Assembly: GCF_013179805.1 (NCBI RefSeq)
Contig: NZ_SRRZ01000010.1
Coordinates: 1-64,000 of the forward strand
DNA from: Microcoleus asticus IPMA8
GTDB taxonomy: Bacteria; Cyanobacteriota; Cyanobacteriia; Cyanobacteriales; Microcoleaceae
Reading direction: 5' to 3'
Length of the DNA: 64,000 nucleotides
The first letter of the stretch is position 1; each line of letters opens with the position of its first letter. A model generated the notes under the pieces. That model did not search any database. It saw nothing but the letters and a program-made list of their open reading frames with translations, and was not told where the DNA came from. Made by a program: the position numbers and the translations under genes. This document shows positions 42,664-51,218 of this stretch, in pieces.

Positions 42664-45369
42664 TTAGAAAATCTTGGGTTCCAATTCCAGGGCGCGACGG
42701 TAACAAGCACTCGCTTCATCAATTCGCCCTTTCTTAGTTAGAACCTCCCCTAAATTATAGTGGAACCACGAGAAATCTGACTTGAGTTCAAGGGCGTGGC
42801 GGTAAGCTGCGATCGCTCCCTCCAAATCTCCTTGATGTCGCAGCATATCCCCTAAATTGTTATGGATATACGGATCGTCAGGTTTTAACTCGATCGCGCG
42901 GCGGTAACAGTTCATCGCTTCCTCCCGCTGACCTTTTGCACTCAAAGCATCGCCTAACAATTGGTAAGGTTTATACTCATTTGGTTGAACCTCAATAGCG
43001 CGGCGGTAACAAGCGATCGCCCGCTCTGTATCATTCTTTTGCGCGAATATCAACCCCAACTGCAATTGCGCCTCACCGCATTCGGGATTTACCTGCAACG
43101 CCATCTGATAAAAGACGATCGCCCCATCCGGCCAATTCTTGCGCACCAAAGCATCAGCCAACCCAACATAAAGGTCAGCATCATTCGGCGCAATCTCCAG
43201 CGCTTTGTGATACAACTGCACGTCATCACGATTCTCCTGAATCGCCCGCCCGTACAAACGCATCGCCTCCTTCAAATCCCACTGAGATCGCATCCTCAAA
43301 GCATCAGCCAACTTTTGCGAAATCCACGGCAAATCCGCCTGAATTTGCACAGCATGGCGGTAAGCGGCGATCGACTCATCCCACCGTTCCAGCTTCTCAA
43401 AAGCCGTTCCCATGTTGTAATAAGTCCAAGAAAAATCACTATTCAACTCTGCCGCGCGCCGATAAACATCGATCGCTTCCTCCCACCTTTCCATTTCTAG
43501 CAACACGTCGCCCAACTTGCTCTGCGACCAGAAGAAATTCGGATTGATTTCGTTAGCACGCCGATACGCAACAACCACCTCATCCCAGCGTTCCAAATTC
43601 ACCAGCGCTTCTGCTAAATTGTTGTGCGCCCAAAAATGATCGGGATTGAGTTCGATCGACCTTTGGTAAGCCGAAATTGCCTCTTCCCACCTTCCCAGTT
43701 TAATCAGCGCGTCAGCTAGATAGTTGTGCGACCAACTGAAATCTGGATTTAATTCTGTTGCTTTCCTGTAAGCATTTACCGCCTCATCCCACCGTTCCAA
43801 CTTCAGCAACACATCTGCTAAATTGTTGTGAGACCAGCTAAAATCTGGATTTAATTCGATCGCCTTGCGGTAAGCATTTACAGCTTCTTCCCACCGTTCC
43901 AACTTAACCAGCGACTCAGCTAAATTGTTGTGCGACCAAGAAAGTTCGGGATTATTTCTAATAGCGTTGCTGTAAGCATCTACCGCCGCTTCCCACTGTT
44001 CTTGATTTCTGAGAATTTCGCCCAATTCGTGATAAGCTGCGCCAGCATTTGGGTTCAATGCCACCGCGCGCCGGTAACACTCAATTCCCTTATCTACCTT
44101 ACCTTGCTCGATCAAAGTTTTGGCTAAATTTTCGTGTTCCTCAGCGGTGCCCGACTTGGGGTCGATCGCATATGCCCGATACCAAGCCTCAGCCGCCTCC
44201 TCCGACTTGCCTAACTGCGTCAAAAGTTTCGCAAAATTGCGGAAAGCACCGGCAAAATCCGGTTTCAGGGCGATCGCCTTTTCGTAAGCAGAAACCGCTT
44301 GCTGCCACTGTTCTTGCTGCGCGCAAATGCTGCCGTAATTAGCATAAGCTTCGGCAAAATTTGGGTTAATTTCTATTGCTTTGACATAGCAACTTTTAGC
44401 TTCATCAATTTTGCCGCCAGCTTGCAGGGCGTTGCCCAGCATTTTGTAAAGCGGCGCTTCCGGCTTAATTTGCAGCGCCTTCTTGCAAGCTGCGATCGCC
44501 TGTTCCAATTTGCCCTGAGCAAAATAGCCTTCTGCCAGTATTTTGTATGCTTCTGGATCTTCTATATTAATTGTAGAATTAACTGCCTGCTGAACAGGCT
44601 GCTTAACTAGCTGCTGCACTGGCGGCTTAACTGCGGTTGCTGCGGGCTGCTGCTTAACTGCACCGTTTGTCGCCGCAGTTGCACCCGCCAAAGTTTGCTG
44701 TCCCTCGCTGCCGTTTCTCGCATTAGCTGCGTTGAGTTCAATAGCTTTGCGATAATATGCTGTCGCCTCCTCTAACTTGCCTTGTTTTTTGAGCGCTTCG
44801 CCCAAATTTTGGTAAGGAGTCGCCACATTAGGATTTAATTTTATGGCGCGATCGTAACAAGCGATCGCTTCGGGGAATTTTTCCTGCCGAAAAAAAGCGT
44901 CGCCCATATTCAAGTGTTCCACAGGCGCTACTTTTTCCGGTTCCAAACTAAATGCTTGATACCAGCACTGCTGGGCTTCTTCCGGTTTGCTAATTTGTCC
45001 GAATACTTTTGCTAAATTCCGGTACACTCCCGCGAAATTCGGCTTAATCGCGATCGCCTTTTGATAAAATCCGATCGCCTCCTGCCATTTTTGCTGCTGC
45101 GCGCCAAGGCTGCCCAAATTCGCGTATACTTCCGCAAAATTCGGTTCTATTTCAATCGCTTTAGCGTACCAGTGCCGCGCCTCTTCCATCCTGCCTTGAG
45201 CTTGCAGCGCGTTGCCCAAAGTCTTGTAAGCCGGTGCAAAATTGGGGTGAATTTTCAAAGCTTGTTCGCAGGAGGCGATCGCTTCTTCTAATTTTCCTTG
45301 GGATAAGTATATTTCTCCCTGTTGGTTAAATTGAACCGCTGTTGATTCTGTACTCACTGTTGATGGCAT
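42664..45369 (-). CDS. Giant TPR protein with internally duplicated N-terminal block
   Basis: A 901-residue protein made almost wholly of about two dozen 34-residue TPRs (typical unit: ELNPDFSWSHNNLADVLLKL, then ERWDEAVNAYRKA). A low-complexity linker rich in Ala, Gln, Val and Pro (about residues 218-268, VKPPVQQLVKQPVQQ) separates two blocks. The first block (about 15-200: YLSQGKLEEAIASCEQALKI, LGNALQAQGRMEEA) is repeated after the linker (about 275-440: YFAQGKLEQAIAACKKALQI, LGNALQAGGKIDEA), so the region arose by duplication. No catalytic domain or signal peptide is visible. Such superhelices bind peptides; here it may scaffold the polysaccharide enzymes, an inference from position. Confidence 0.88.
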   Translation of the reverse strand: MPSTVSTESTAVQFNQQGEIYLSQGKLEEAIASCEQALKIHPNFAPAYKTLGNALQAQGRMEEARHWYAKAIEIEPNFAEVYANLGSLGAQQQKWQEAIGFYQKAIAIKPNFAGVYRNLAKVFGQISKPEEAQQCWYQAFSLEPEKVAPVEHLNMGDAFFRQEKFPEAIACYDRAIKLNPNVATPYQNLGEALKKQGKLEEATAYYRKAIELNAANARNGSEGQQTLAGATAATNGAVKQQPAATAVKPPVQQLVKQPVQQAVNSTINIEDPEAYKILAEGYFAQGKLEQAIAACKKALQIKPEAPLYKMLGNALQAGGKIDEAKSCYVKAIEINPNFAEAYANYGSICAQQEQWQQAVSAYEKAIALKPDFAGAFRNFAKLLTQLGKSEEAAEAWYRAYAIDPKSGTAEEHENLAKTLIEQGKVDKGIECYRRAVALNPNAGAAYHELGEILRNQEQWEAAVDAYSNAIRNNPELSWSHNNLAESLVKLERWEEAVNAYRKAIELNPDFSWSHNNLADVLLKLERWDEAVNAYRKATELNPDFSWSHNYLADALIKLGRWEEAISAYQRSIELNPDHFWAHNNLAEALVNLERWDEVVVAYRRANEINPNFFWSQSKLGDVLLEMERWEEAIDVYRRAAELNSDFSWTYYNMGTAFEKLERWDESIAAYRHAVQIQADLPWISQKLADALRMRSQWDLKEAMRLYGRAIQENRDDVQLYHKALEIAPNDADLYVGLADALVRKNWPDGAIVFYQMALQVNPECGEAQLQLGLIFAQKNDTERAIACYRRAIEVQPNEYKPYQLLGDALSAKGQREEAMNCYRRAIELKPDDPYIHNNLGDMLRHQGDLEGAIAAYRHALELKSDFSWFHYNLGEVLTKKGRIDEASACYRRALELEPKIF

Positions 45370-45923
45370 ATGGGCGGCGGCTCCAGAGGCAGGAATTAAA
45401 TAGGGTAGTCAAAACGTTTCACAATTATACTCGCGTTTGACACTAAGAGTAGCGGGCTTGTTCCCCCAATTCTTAATTTTTTTGACTCTCGGTGCTGGGG
45501 AGGAACCGGGATTCTCGGCTGATTTTTTGATTTTACGGCTAAATCTCTAAGAATCAGCCCGGTTTCTGGGAGATTTGCGCGCCAGTCCAGACTTTTGTAC
45601 CTTCGGGTCGATCGCCCGTTTTGTAAAGAAAAGTAAACACTGCCGGTGCTTGCTTGTGGGATGCTTTCTTGTTGATTGGGTAAGGAAGATTGCACCCTTT
45701 TCTACAGGCTTTTTACCGGCGGGCTAGGAGCAACGGCCCACAAGAAAGAAATTCATTCTTTGTGGAACAGGCCCGAAAGCCTGTTTTTGAGCAGGGTGAA
45801 AGATGTGCGAGCAAACCCAAACGAGAATAGCCTTTTTAGCAAAAAACGATCGCCCTTTTGGGAGAAAGCGATCGCCCTTTTTTTTCCACAATTAATTAGT
45901 TAACAACTATTAGTAATTACTAA
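45370..45923. repeat. Spacer with several extragenic hairpins
   Basis: No gene supported. It holds an imperfect inverted repeat around AACCGGGATTCTCGGCTGATT (45510s) and GAATCAGCCCGGTTTCT (45551 on); a terminator-like stem AACAGGC-CCGAAA-GCCTGTT at 45766-45785 followed by TTTTT; and CGATCGC/GCGATCG at 45847-45874 followed by a run of eight T. They lie downstream of rplY (minus strand) and upstream of the TPR gene. The T-runs suit plus-strand termination, although no plus-strand gene is present, so some are probably mobile extragenic repeats. Confidence 0.5.
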
Positions 45924-46529
45924 TCAAGCTGCTGCCTCTGCGTCTTCTTCTGCGTCTTCGGCTTCAGAACCTGCTTGAATTCCCAGCACTGTAACAACCA
46001 CCTGATCTGGTTCGCCGAGAGCTACCACTCCCGCAGGCAAAACTAATTCGTGAATGTGCACCGCATCCCCTACCTTTAAATTAGAAATATCTACTTCAAT
46101 TGCTTCAGGAATGCTGTCTGGTTTGCACTTAACTGCTAGTTGCGTCAGTACGGTATCCAAGATGCCGCCTTCTAACTTGACGCCGACAGCTTCGCCGACA
46201 AAATTCAGGGACACTTCAACTTCCAGACTGTCTTGAGTTGCCACGGAGAAAAAGCTCAGGTGGTAAGGATAGCCCTTCCAAGGATGAACTTGAACTTCCC
46301 GGAGCAAGGTTTTTCCGCTCCAAGAGAGGTCGGGAATGCTGAGGTCAATTAGGGCATTGTTGACTACGTGCTTTTTGAGCAGGTTTTCAACTGTTTTGGC
46401 TTTGATGGTAAGGGAAATGGATTCAGATCCTTTGTGGCCGTAGAGGACGGCGGGAATCAATCCAGAGCGGCGGAGGGCGTTAGGTTTGCTGCCTTCGGCC
46501 CGCTTTTGACATTCTACTGCGAGTTCCAT
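45924..46529 (-). CDS. rplY: 50S ribosomal protein L25 (CTC form)
   Basis: A 201-residue two-domain bL25. The N-terminal 5S-rRNA-binding domain shows RSGLIPAVLYGHKGSESISL, NALIDLSIPDLSWSGKTLLR and VQVHPWKGYPYHLSFFSV; the CTC C-terminal domain (about 95-185) shows GEAVGVKLEGGILDTVL and EAIEVDISNLKVGDAVHIHEL. An acidic Ala/Glu tail ends it (AEDAEEDAEAAA). The gene lies downstream of purA on the same strand (193 bp apart), a common arrangement in cyanobacteria. Confidence 0.95.
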   Translation of the reverse strand: MELAVECQKRAEGSKPNALRRSGLIPAVLYGHKGSESISLTIKAKTVENLLKKHVVNNALIDLSIPDLSWSGKTLLREVQVHPWKGYPYHLSFFSVATQDSLEVEVSLNFVGEAVGVKLEGGILDTVLTQLAVKCKPDSIPEAIEVDISNLKVGDAVHIHELVLPAGVVALGEPDQVVVTVLGIQAGSEAEDAEEDAEAAA

Positions 46530-46722
46530 TTTATGACTTTCTGTTGATTGTTTTCACATTTTATCAAATTTATGCTACAGCGATCGAACTTAATTAAATT
46601 CGCTGAATATTTGATCGTAATAATTGGGAATTGAGAATTGAGAATTTGGCTATTCTCCGAATCTCCGCCTCTCCAACTCTCCCAATCTCTCCATCACTCT
46701 TTCCCAATCTAAAATCTCAAAC

Positions 46723-48060
46723 CTAAAATGGTTTGGCGGGATGGCCGTCAGCAGAGAGCAAAGCGCGTTTCGGGCCGTGAATCGGGTCTTCTACAATAAT
46801 AGTTTGGTCGCGGCTCGCACCGAGAGAAACGATCGCGATCGGTACTTCCATCAAGTCTGCCAAAAACTTCAGATAATCCAATGCTTGCGGTGGCAAATCT
46901 TCCAAATTGCGGCACTCTTCAGTGGACTGTTTCCAACCGGGAAGGGTTTCGTAAATAGGTTTGCACCGAGCAAATATCCGGGAACTTTTGGGGAAATCAA
47001 CACATTTTTCGCCGTCAATTTCGTAAGCAACGCAAACTTTTATTTCTTCTAATTCATCCAAAACATCTAGTTTGGTAATTGCCAGACAGTCAAGACCGTT
47101 GATGCGGACTGCGTAGCGGCCGATTACCGCATCGAACCAGCCGCAGCGGCGTTTGCGGCCGGTTGTCGTGCCGAATTCTGCACCTCTATCGCCCAAAATT
47201 TCGCCTATTCCATCTACCATTTCGGTAGGGAAGGGGCCTTCGCCGACGCGGGTTGTATAAGCTTTTGCTACGCCAATTACGCGATCGATCGCTGTCGGGC
47301 CGACTCCGGTTCCCACACAAGCCCCACCAGCGATGGGATTGCTGGAAGTAACGTAAGGATAAGTACCGTGGTCTAAGTCTAATAAAGTGCCTTGCGCGCC
47401 TTCAAACAGAATATTTTTCCGCTTGTGAATTCCCTCATAAATTTTCAGGGAACTATCTACTACGTGCGGCCGCAAACGTTCCGCATAAACTCGATATTCA
47501 TCAATTACCTCTTGGGGATTTAGAGGTGGCAAATTGTAGAGTTTTTCGAGAAGGACATTTTTACAATTAATCGTCCATTCCAGTTGTTCTTGCAACCCTT
47601 CCAAGTCCATTAAATCGAGCATCCGAATGCCAGTGCGTTCTGACTTGTCGGCGTAAGTAGGGCCGATGCCGCGTCCCGTGGTCCCGATTTTATAATTTCC
47701 CCGCTGCGTTTCCGATGCTACATCAATTAATCGATGATAGGGCATCGTTACGTGAGCCGTCTCCGAAATCATCAGCGAGGCTGTCGAAATATTCAGTTCC
47801 TCTAACTGGTCTAACTCTGCAATTAAAACTTTAGGGTCGATGACCGTACCGCAGCCGATGATACACTCTTTATCAGGGTAGAGAATCCCGGACGGAATTA
47901 AGTGCAGCTTGAAAGTCTGACCGTTTACTACCACGGTGTGACCGGCGTTGACGCCCCCTTGGTAGCGGACAACGATATCTGCGGATTTGCTGAGCAAATC
48001 GGTAATTTTGCCTTTTCCTTCATCGCCCCACTGGGCGCCGATCACAACTACGTTAGCCAA
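46723..48060 (-). CDS. purA: Adenylosuccinate synthetase
   Basis: GTP-dependent joining of IMP and aspartate, the first committed step to AMP. The 445-residue protein has the P-loop GAQWGDEGKGKITD, RYQGGVNAGHTVVV, GTTGRGIGPTYADK, EGAQGTLLDLDHGTYPYVTSS, TTTGRKRRCGWFD and KLDVLDEL, all characteristic and intact. Length is normal. It is divergent from the adenosine deaminase-like gene at 48316; both touch the adenine-nucleotide pool. A TTTTAGA heptamer repeat lies in the spacer between them. Confidence 0.96.
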   Translation of the reverse strand: MANVVVIGAQWGDEGKGKITDLLSKSADIVVRYQGGVNAGHTVVVNGQTFKLHLIPSGILYPDKECIIGCGTVIDPKVLIAELDQLEELNISTASLMISETAHVTMPYHRLIDVASETQRGNYKIGTTGRGIGPTYADKSERTGIRMLDLMDLEGLQEQLEWTINCKNVLLEKLYNLPPLNPQEVIDEYRVYAERLRPHVVDSSLKIYEGIHKRKNILFEGAQGTLLDLDHGTYPYVTSSNPIAGGACVGTGVGPTAIDRVIGVAKAYTTRVGEGPFPTEMVDGIGEILGDRGAEFGTTTGRKRRCGWFDAVIGRYAVRINGLDCLAITKLDVLDELEEIKVCVAYEIDGEKCVDFPKSSRIFARCKPIYETLPGWKQSTEECRNLEDLPPQALDYLKFLADLMEVPIAIVSLGASRDQTIIVEDPIHGPKRALLSADGHPAKPF

Positions 48061-48128
48061 GGGTTTCTCGCGTTCAGTTCAGGTTGACACAATCTCCGAT
48101 TATGGACGAATGCGTCCCAAATGTCAAT

Positions 48129-48168
48129 CAATTTTAGATTTTAGATTTTGGATTTTAGATTTTAGAGG
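48129..48168. repeat. TTTTAGA-type short tandem repeats
   Basis: A run of ATTTTAGATTTTAGATTTTGG-like heptamers between purA and the adenosine deaminase-like gene. The same unit recurs at 59665-59700 and, in other form, at 61490-61550. This is a cyanobacterial STRR type. Confidence 0.7.
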
Positions 48169-48315
48169 CTACGCCACGGATACATCGGTTCACAGGTCGA
48201 TCGGCTACGCAAATTAGTGAGAGCCGATCCACAGACGAGTCCGGGGGCAACAGACCCGATTGTTTTCGGTCAAATTAATTTTTGTTAACATTGAGAAAAT
48301 AGAGGCTTTGTTGCC

Positions 48316-49353
48316 ATGACTTTACACGCTGAGTTGCACCGCCATCTGGGTGGTTCTGTCGTTCCTAGGGTGCTGTGGCGGTATTTCGATCGCCACAATG
48401 CTGAGATGGTTAATCGATTTCAAGAATACTCGGAGTTTGAGGAGTTTTACACTCGTCCGCGTAATACTCTCAATGAGTATTTGGAACTGCACACGCTGGT
48501 AGAAAGCGTTCAAACTGTTGAAACTTTGCCTTATTTTATCTATCGGTTGATGCGGGGCGCTTACGTGTTTGAAAATCTGGCTTATTTGGAGTTGCGCTAT
48601 ACGCCTTATTTGCGGACTCCAGAACATTTGGATCAGTCAGAACGCATTGATTTGATGGCAGAAATTGTAAAAGTTGTGGGCAAGGCAAGTCAAATTAGCG
48701 ATTGTCCGATTGTTACCAGCCAAATTTTGTGTATGCACTCGCGTTTACCTTATGAAGTGAATCGGGCGATCGTAGATTTGGCGGCGCAAATGGGAGAGTA
48801 TGTTTGTGCGATCGATATAGCTGGCGGCGATGATTGTATTGGCGAGCGTTTGGAGGAGTTTGTCGGATTGTACCAGTACGCGAGGTCGATCGGCATCAAA
48901 ACTACCGGCCACCTATACGAAACTACCTCTGGCTGTTATCCCGAACTTTTGCCCTATCTGATGCGTATCGGCCACGGGATTCAAATTCCATTAAAATATC
49001 CCGAATTGCTGCCAGAAGTCGCGCGCAGGGGTCAATGCTTAGAAGTTTGCCCGACTACCTATCTCAAAACGGGGACGTTGCAGGATATGCGCGAATTGAA
49101 GGTTGTGTTCGATCGATGTTTTGAAGCTGGTGTCGATATTGCCATTTGTACTGACAACGCGGGATTGCACAACGTGCGACTGCCTTTTGAGTACGAGAAT
49201 TTGTTAACTTTGGATATCATTGATTTTCGGCAGTTGCAAGCGTGTCAAGAGGCCGCTTTTCGCCATGCTTTCGCGTGGCCCTACGACGAGAGGCCTGTGA
49301 AAATGCTGACAGGTTTGTTGCACCATGAGTCTGTACCCGCGATCGTGAATTAA
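48316..49353 (+). CDS. Adenosine deaminase-like protein
   Basis: A 345-residue metal-dependent amidohydrolase of the adenosine deaminase family. It starts with the metal-binding HxH motif (LHAELHRHLGGSV), has the mid-barrel LRYTPYLRTPEHL and AIDIAGGDD, a third metal region KTTGHLYETTSG, and the catalytic CTDNAGLHNVRLPFEYENL near the end, where Asp binds the metal. These enzymes hydrolyse adenosine to inosine and ammonia; some members act on other purines. It is divergent from purA. The substrate is inferred from the family only. Confidence 0.85.
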   Translation: MTLHAELHRHLGGSVVPRVLWRYFDRHNAEMVNRFQEYSEFEEFYTRPRNTLNEYLELHTLVESVQTVETLPYFIYRLMRGAYVFENLAYLELRYTPYLRTPEHLDQSERIDLMAEIVKVVGKASQISDCPIVTSQILCMHSRLPYEVNRAIVDLAAQMGEYVCAIDIAGGDDCIGERLEEFVGLYQYARSIGIKTTGHLYETTSGCYPELLPYLMRIGHGIQIPLKYPELLPEVARRGQCLEVCPTTYLKTGTLQDMRELKVVFDRCFEAGVDIAICTDNAGLHNVRLPFEYENLLTLDIIDFRQLQACQEAAFRHAFAWPYDERPVKMLTGLLHHESVPAIVN

Positions 49354-49375
49354 GCTTAGGCGCATCTATTTTTAA

Positions 49376-49495
49376 CTGGTTTCTAGGCTCTGCCTAGGAA
49401 CCGATATCCAGAGGAAGAGCCTCGCTTTCCCAGCCGGAAAATTGGAGGCAGAGCCGCCGGATATGCGTTACCAGGCAGAGCCTAGTAACGAGTAT
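49376..49495. repeat. GGCAGAGCCT repeat element
   Basis: Short inverted and direct copies of CTAGGCTCTGCCTAGG, AGGCAGAGCC and GTTACCAGGCAGAGCCTAGTAACG fill about 110 bases after the adenosine deaminase-like gene. The last is a good hairpin (GTTAC...GTAAC ends). This is a known style of extragenic palindrome in these genomes. Confidence 0.7.
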
Positions 49496-49639
49496 ATAGA
49501 AAGGTTTAATTTGTTAACTAAGCTTTAATTAAAAGAGCCAATATCTATTTGTAAAGTTATAATAAGCGTCTGGCGATAGACAATCGGTAGCAAGCTATAG
49601 TTTGGATGCAGAAGCATCAATATAAAAGGATAACAAAAC

Positions 49640-50944
49640 ATGACAAATATGGACGCTTACTGGATGCCCTTCACTGCCAACCGACAGTTTAAAGCGAATC
49701 CGCGAATGTTGGTTTCTGCCAAAGATATGCACTTTACAAGCGATGATAACCGCTCAATTTTAGATGGTACTGCGGGGCTTTGGTGCGTGAATGCAGGACA
49801 CGCGCGCGAGACAATTGCCGAAGCAGTTAAACAGCAGGTTTTGCGTTTGGATTACTCCCCGGCTTTTCAGATGGGACATCCGGGGGCTTTTGAATTAGCG
49901 GAACGTTTGGTAAAGATGATTCCGGGCAATTTCGATCGCGTTTTCTTTACTAATTCGGGTTCGGAATCTGTTGAAACAGCGTTAAAAATTGCGATTGCTT
50001 ATCACCGGGTGAAAGGTGAAGGAACTCGCCAAAGATTGATCGGCAGGGAACGCGGTTATCACGGCGTTGGTTTTGGGGGAATTTCTGTCGGGGGTATCGG
50101 TACAAACCGCAAGTATTTTGGCAGTTTGCTCACGGGAGTCGATCATTTGTCTCACACTCACAATCTCGAACACAATGCTTTCAGCCGCAAACAACCGGAA
50201 TGGGGAGCGCATTTGGCGGATGAATTGGAGCGGATTGTCGCTTTGCACGATGCGTCTAATATTGCAGCGGTAATTGTCGAACCCGTAGCGGGTTCAACGG
50301 GGGTTTTGATTCCGCCGAAAGGTTATTTAGAGCGGCTGCGGGCGATTTGCGACAAATACGGAATTCTGCTGATTTTTGATGAGGTAATTACCGGATTCGG
50401 GCGGCTCGGCTCTAGTTTTGCAACGGAATATTTTGGGGTGGTTCCCGATATTGTGACGGCGGCAAAAGGGATAACTAACGGTACGGTACCGATGGGCGCG
50501 GTGTTTGTGAAAGAGGGGATTTACGATGCTTTTATGAATGCTCCTGAAAATGCGATCGAGCTTTTTCACGGTTATACTTATTCTGGTCATCCTCTGGCTT
50601 GTGCGGCTGCTTTGGCGACGCTGGATATTTATGAGGAAGAAAGGTTATTTGAACGGGCAGATAAGATGGCTGGTTACTGGGAGAATGCGGTTCATTCTTT
50701 GAATGGCGTGCGGCACGTGATTGATGTTCGCAATCTGGGACTTGTGGCGGGAATTGAGTTGGAATCTATTGCTGGGAAGCCGGGGAAACGGGCTTTTGAT
50801 TGTTTTTTGCAGTGCTATGAAAAAGGGTTACTAATTCGGACTACAGGTGATATTATTGTTTTGTCGCCACCGCTGATTATTGAGAAGGAACATATCGATC
50901 GCATTGTAGAAATTTTGACTGGGGTTTTGCAGGAGATGGAGTAG
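49640..50944 (+). CDS. Class III (omega-amino acid) aminotransferase
   Basis: A 434-residue PLP enzyme. It opens with DAYWMPFTANRQFKANPRM, typical of beta-alanine/omega-amino acid:pyruvate aminotransferases, followed by GLWCVNAGHAR. Cofactor-site residues are seen in FFTNSGSESVETALKIA, GRERGYHGVGFGG, VIVEPVAGSTGVLIPPKGYL, LIFDEVITGFGR (Asp binding the pyridine N) and the Schiff-base Lys in TAAKGITNGTVPMGAV. It moves an amino group between an omega-amino acid (for example beta-alanine or taurine-like) and pyruvate; the actual donor is unknown. The nearest neighbours are repeat-filled spacers on both sides, so it is probably a lone transcript. Confidence 0.92.
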   Translation: MTNMDAYWMPFTANRQFKANPRMLVSAKDMHFTSDDNRSILDGTAGLWCVNAGHARETIAEAVKQQVLRLDYSPAFQMGHPGAFELAERLVKMIPGNFDRVFFTNSGSESVETALKIAIAYHRVKGEGTRQRLIGRERGYHGVGFGGISVGGIGTNRKYFGSLLTGVDHLSHTHNLEHNAFSRKQPEWGAHLADELERIVALHDASNIAAVIVEPVAGSTGVLIPPKGYLERLRAICDKYGILLIFDEVITGFGRLGSSFATEYFGVVPDIVTAAKGITNGTVPMGAVFVKEGIYDAFMNAPENAIELFHGYTYSGHPLACAAALATLDIYEEERLFERADKMAGYWENAVHSLNGVRHVIDVRNLGLVAGIELESIAGKPGKRAFDCFLQCYEKGLLIRTTGDIIVLSPPLIIEKEHIDRIVEILTGVLQEME

Positions 50945-50979
50945 GATTAAAATGAGATTTTGCACCATTATCGCTTAAC

Positions 50980-51070
50980 AGGCAGGATGCCTGTCCCACA
51001 TTAACAGGCAAGATGCCTGTTCCACAAACAGTAAATTTATTGTGGGGTGGGCATCCTGCCCGCCCATAAA
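50980..51070. repeat. Tandem AACAGGCARGATGCCTGT repeats
   Basis: Two nearly identical copies of TTAACAGGCA(G/A)GATGCCTGT(C/T)CCACA at about 50986-51029, each internally palindromic, followed by GTGGGGTGGGCATCCTGCCCGCC. A relative is at 849-872. These are extragenic palindromes, possibly mobile, between the aminotransferase and tldD. Confidence 0.7.
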
Positions 51071-51218
51071 AGGCTTATTGATTATTGTGCAAGATATCAG
51101 AGTAAATGAACCGCAAAGGCGCGGAAGATGCTGTTCTTCCTTCCTGTTCTTCGCGGTTCGTTCAAAACATTAAAAAGCGCTATAATAATTAACAACTAAC
51201 GACGAATGACGAATAACT

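Noticed and set aside
42961..43500. 179-residue plus-strand ORF opposite the TPR gene
   Set aside because: A shadow of TPR coding sequence, rich in Arg and Leu, without a plausible start; the minus-strand TPR frame is clearly the coding one.
45396..45903. 99-residue minus and 75-residue plus ORFs in the spacer before rplY
   Set aside because: They run through terminator-like hairpins and extragenic repeats, and show no conserved wording or ribosome sites.
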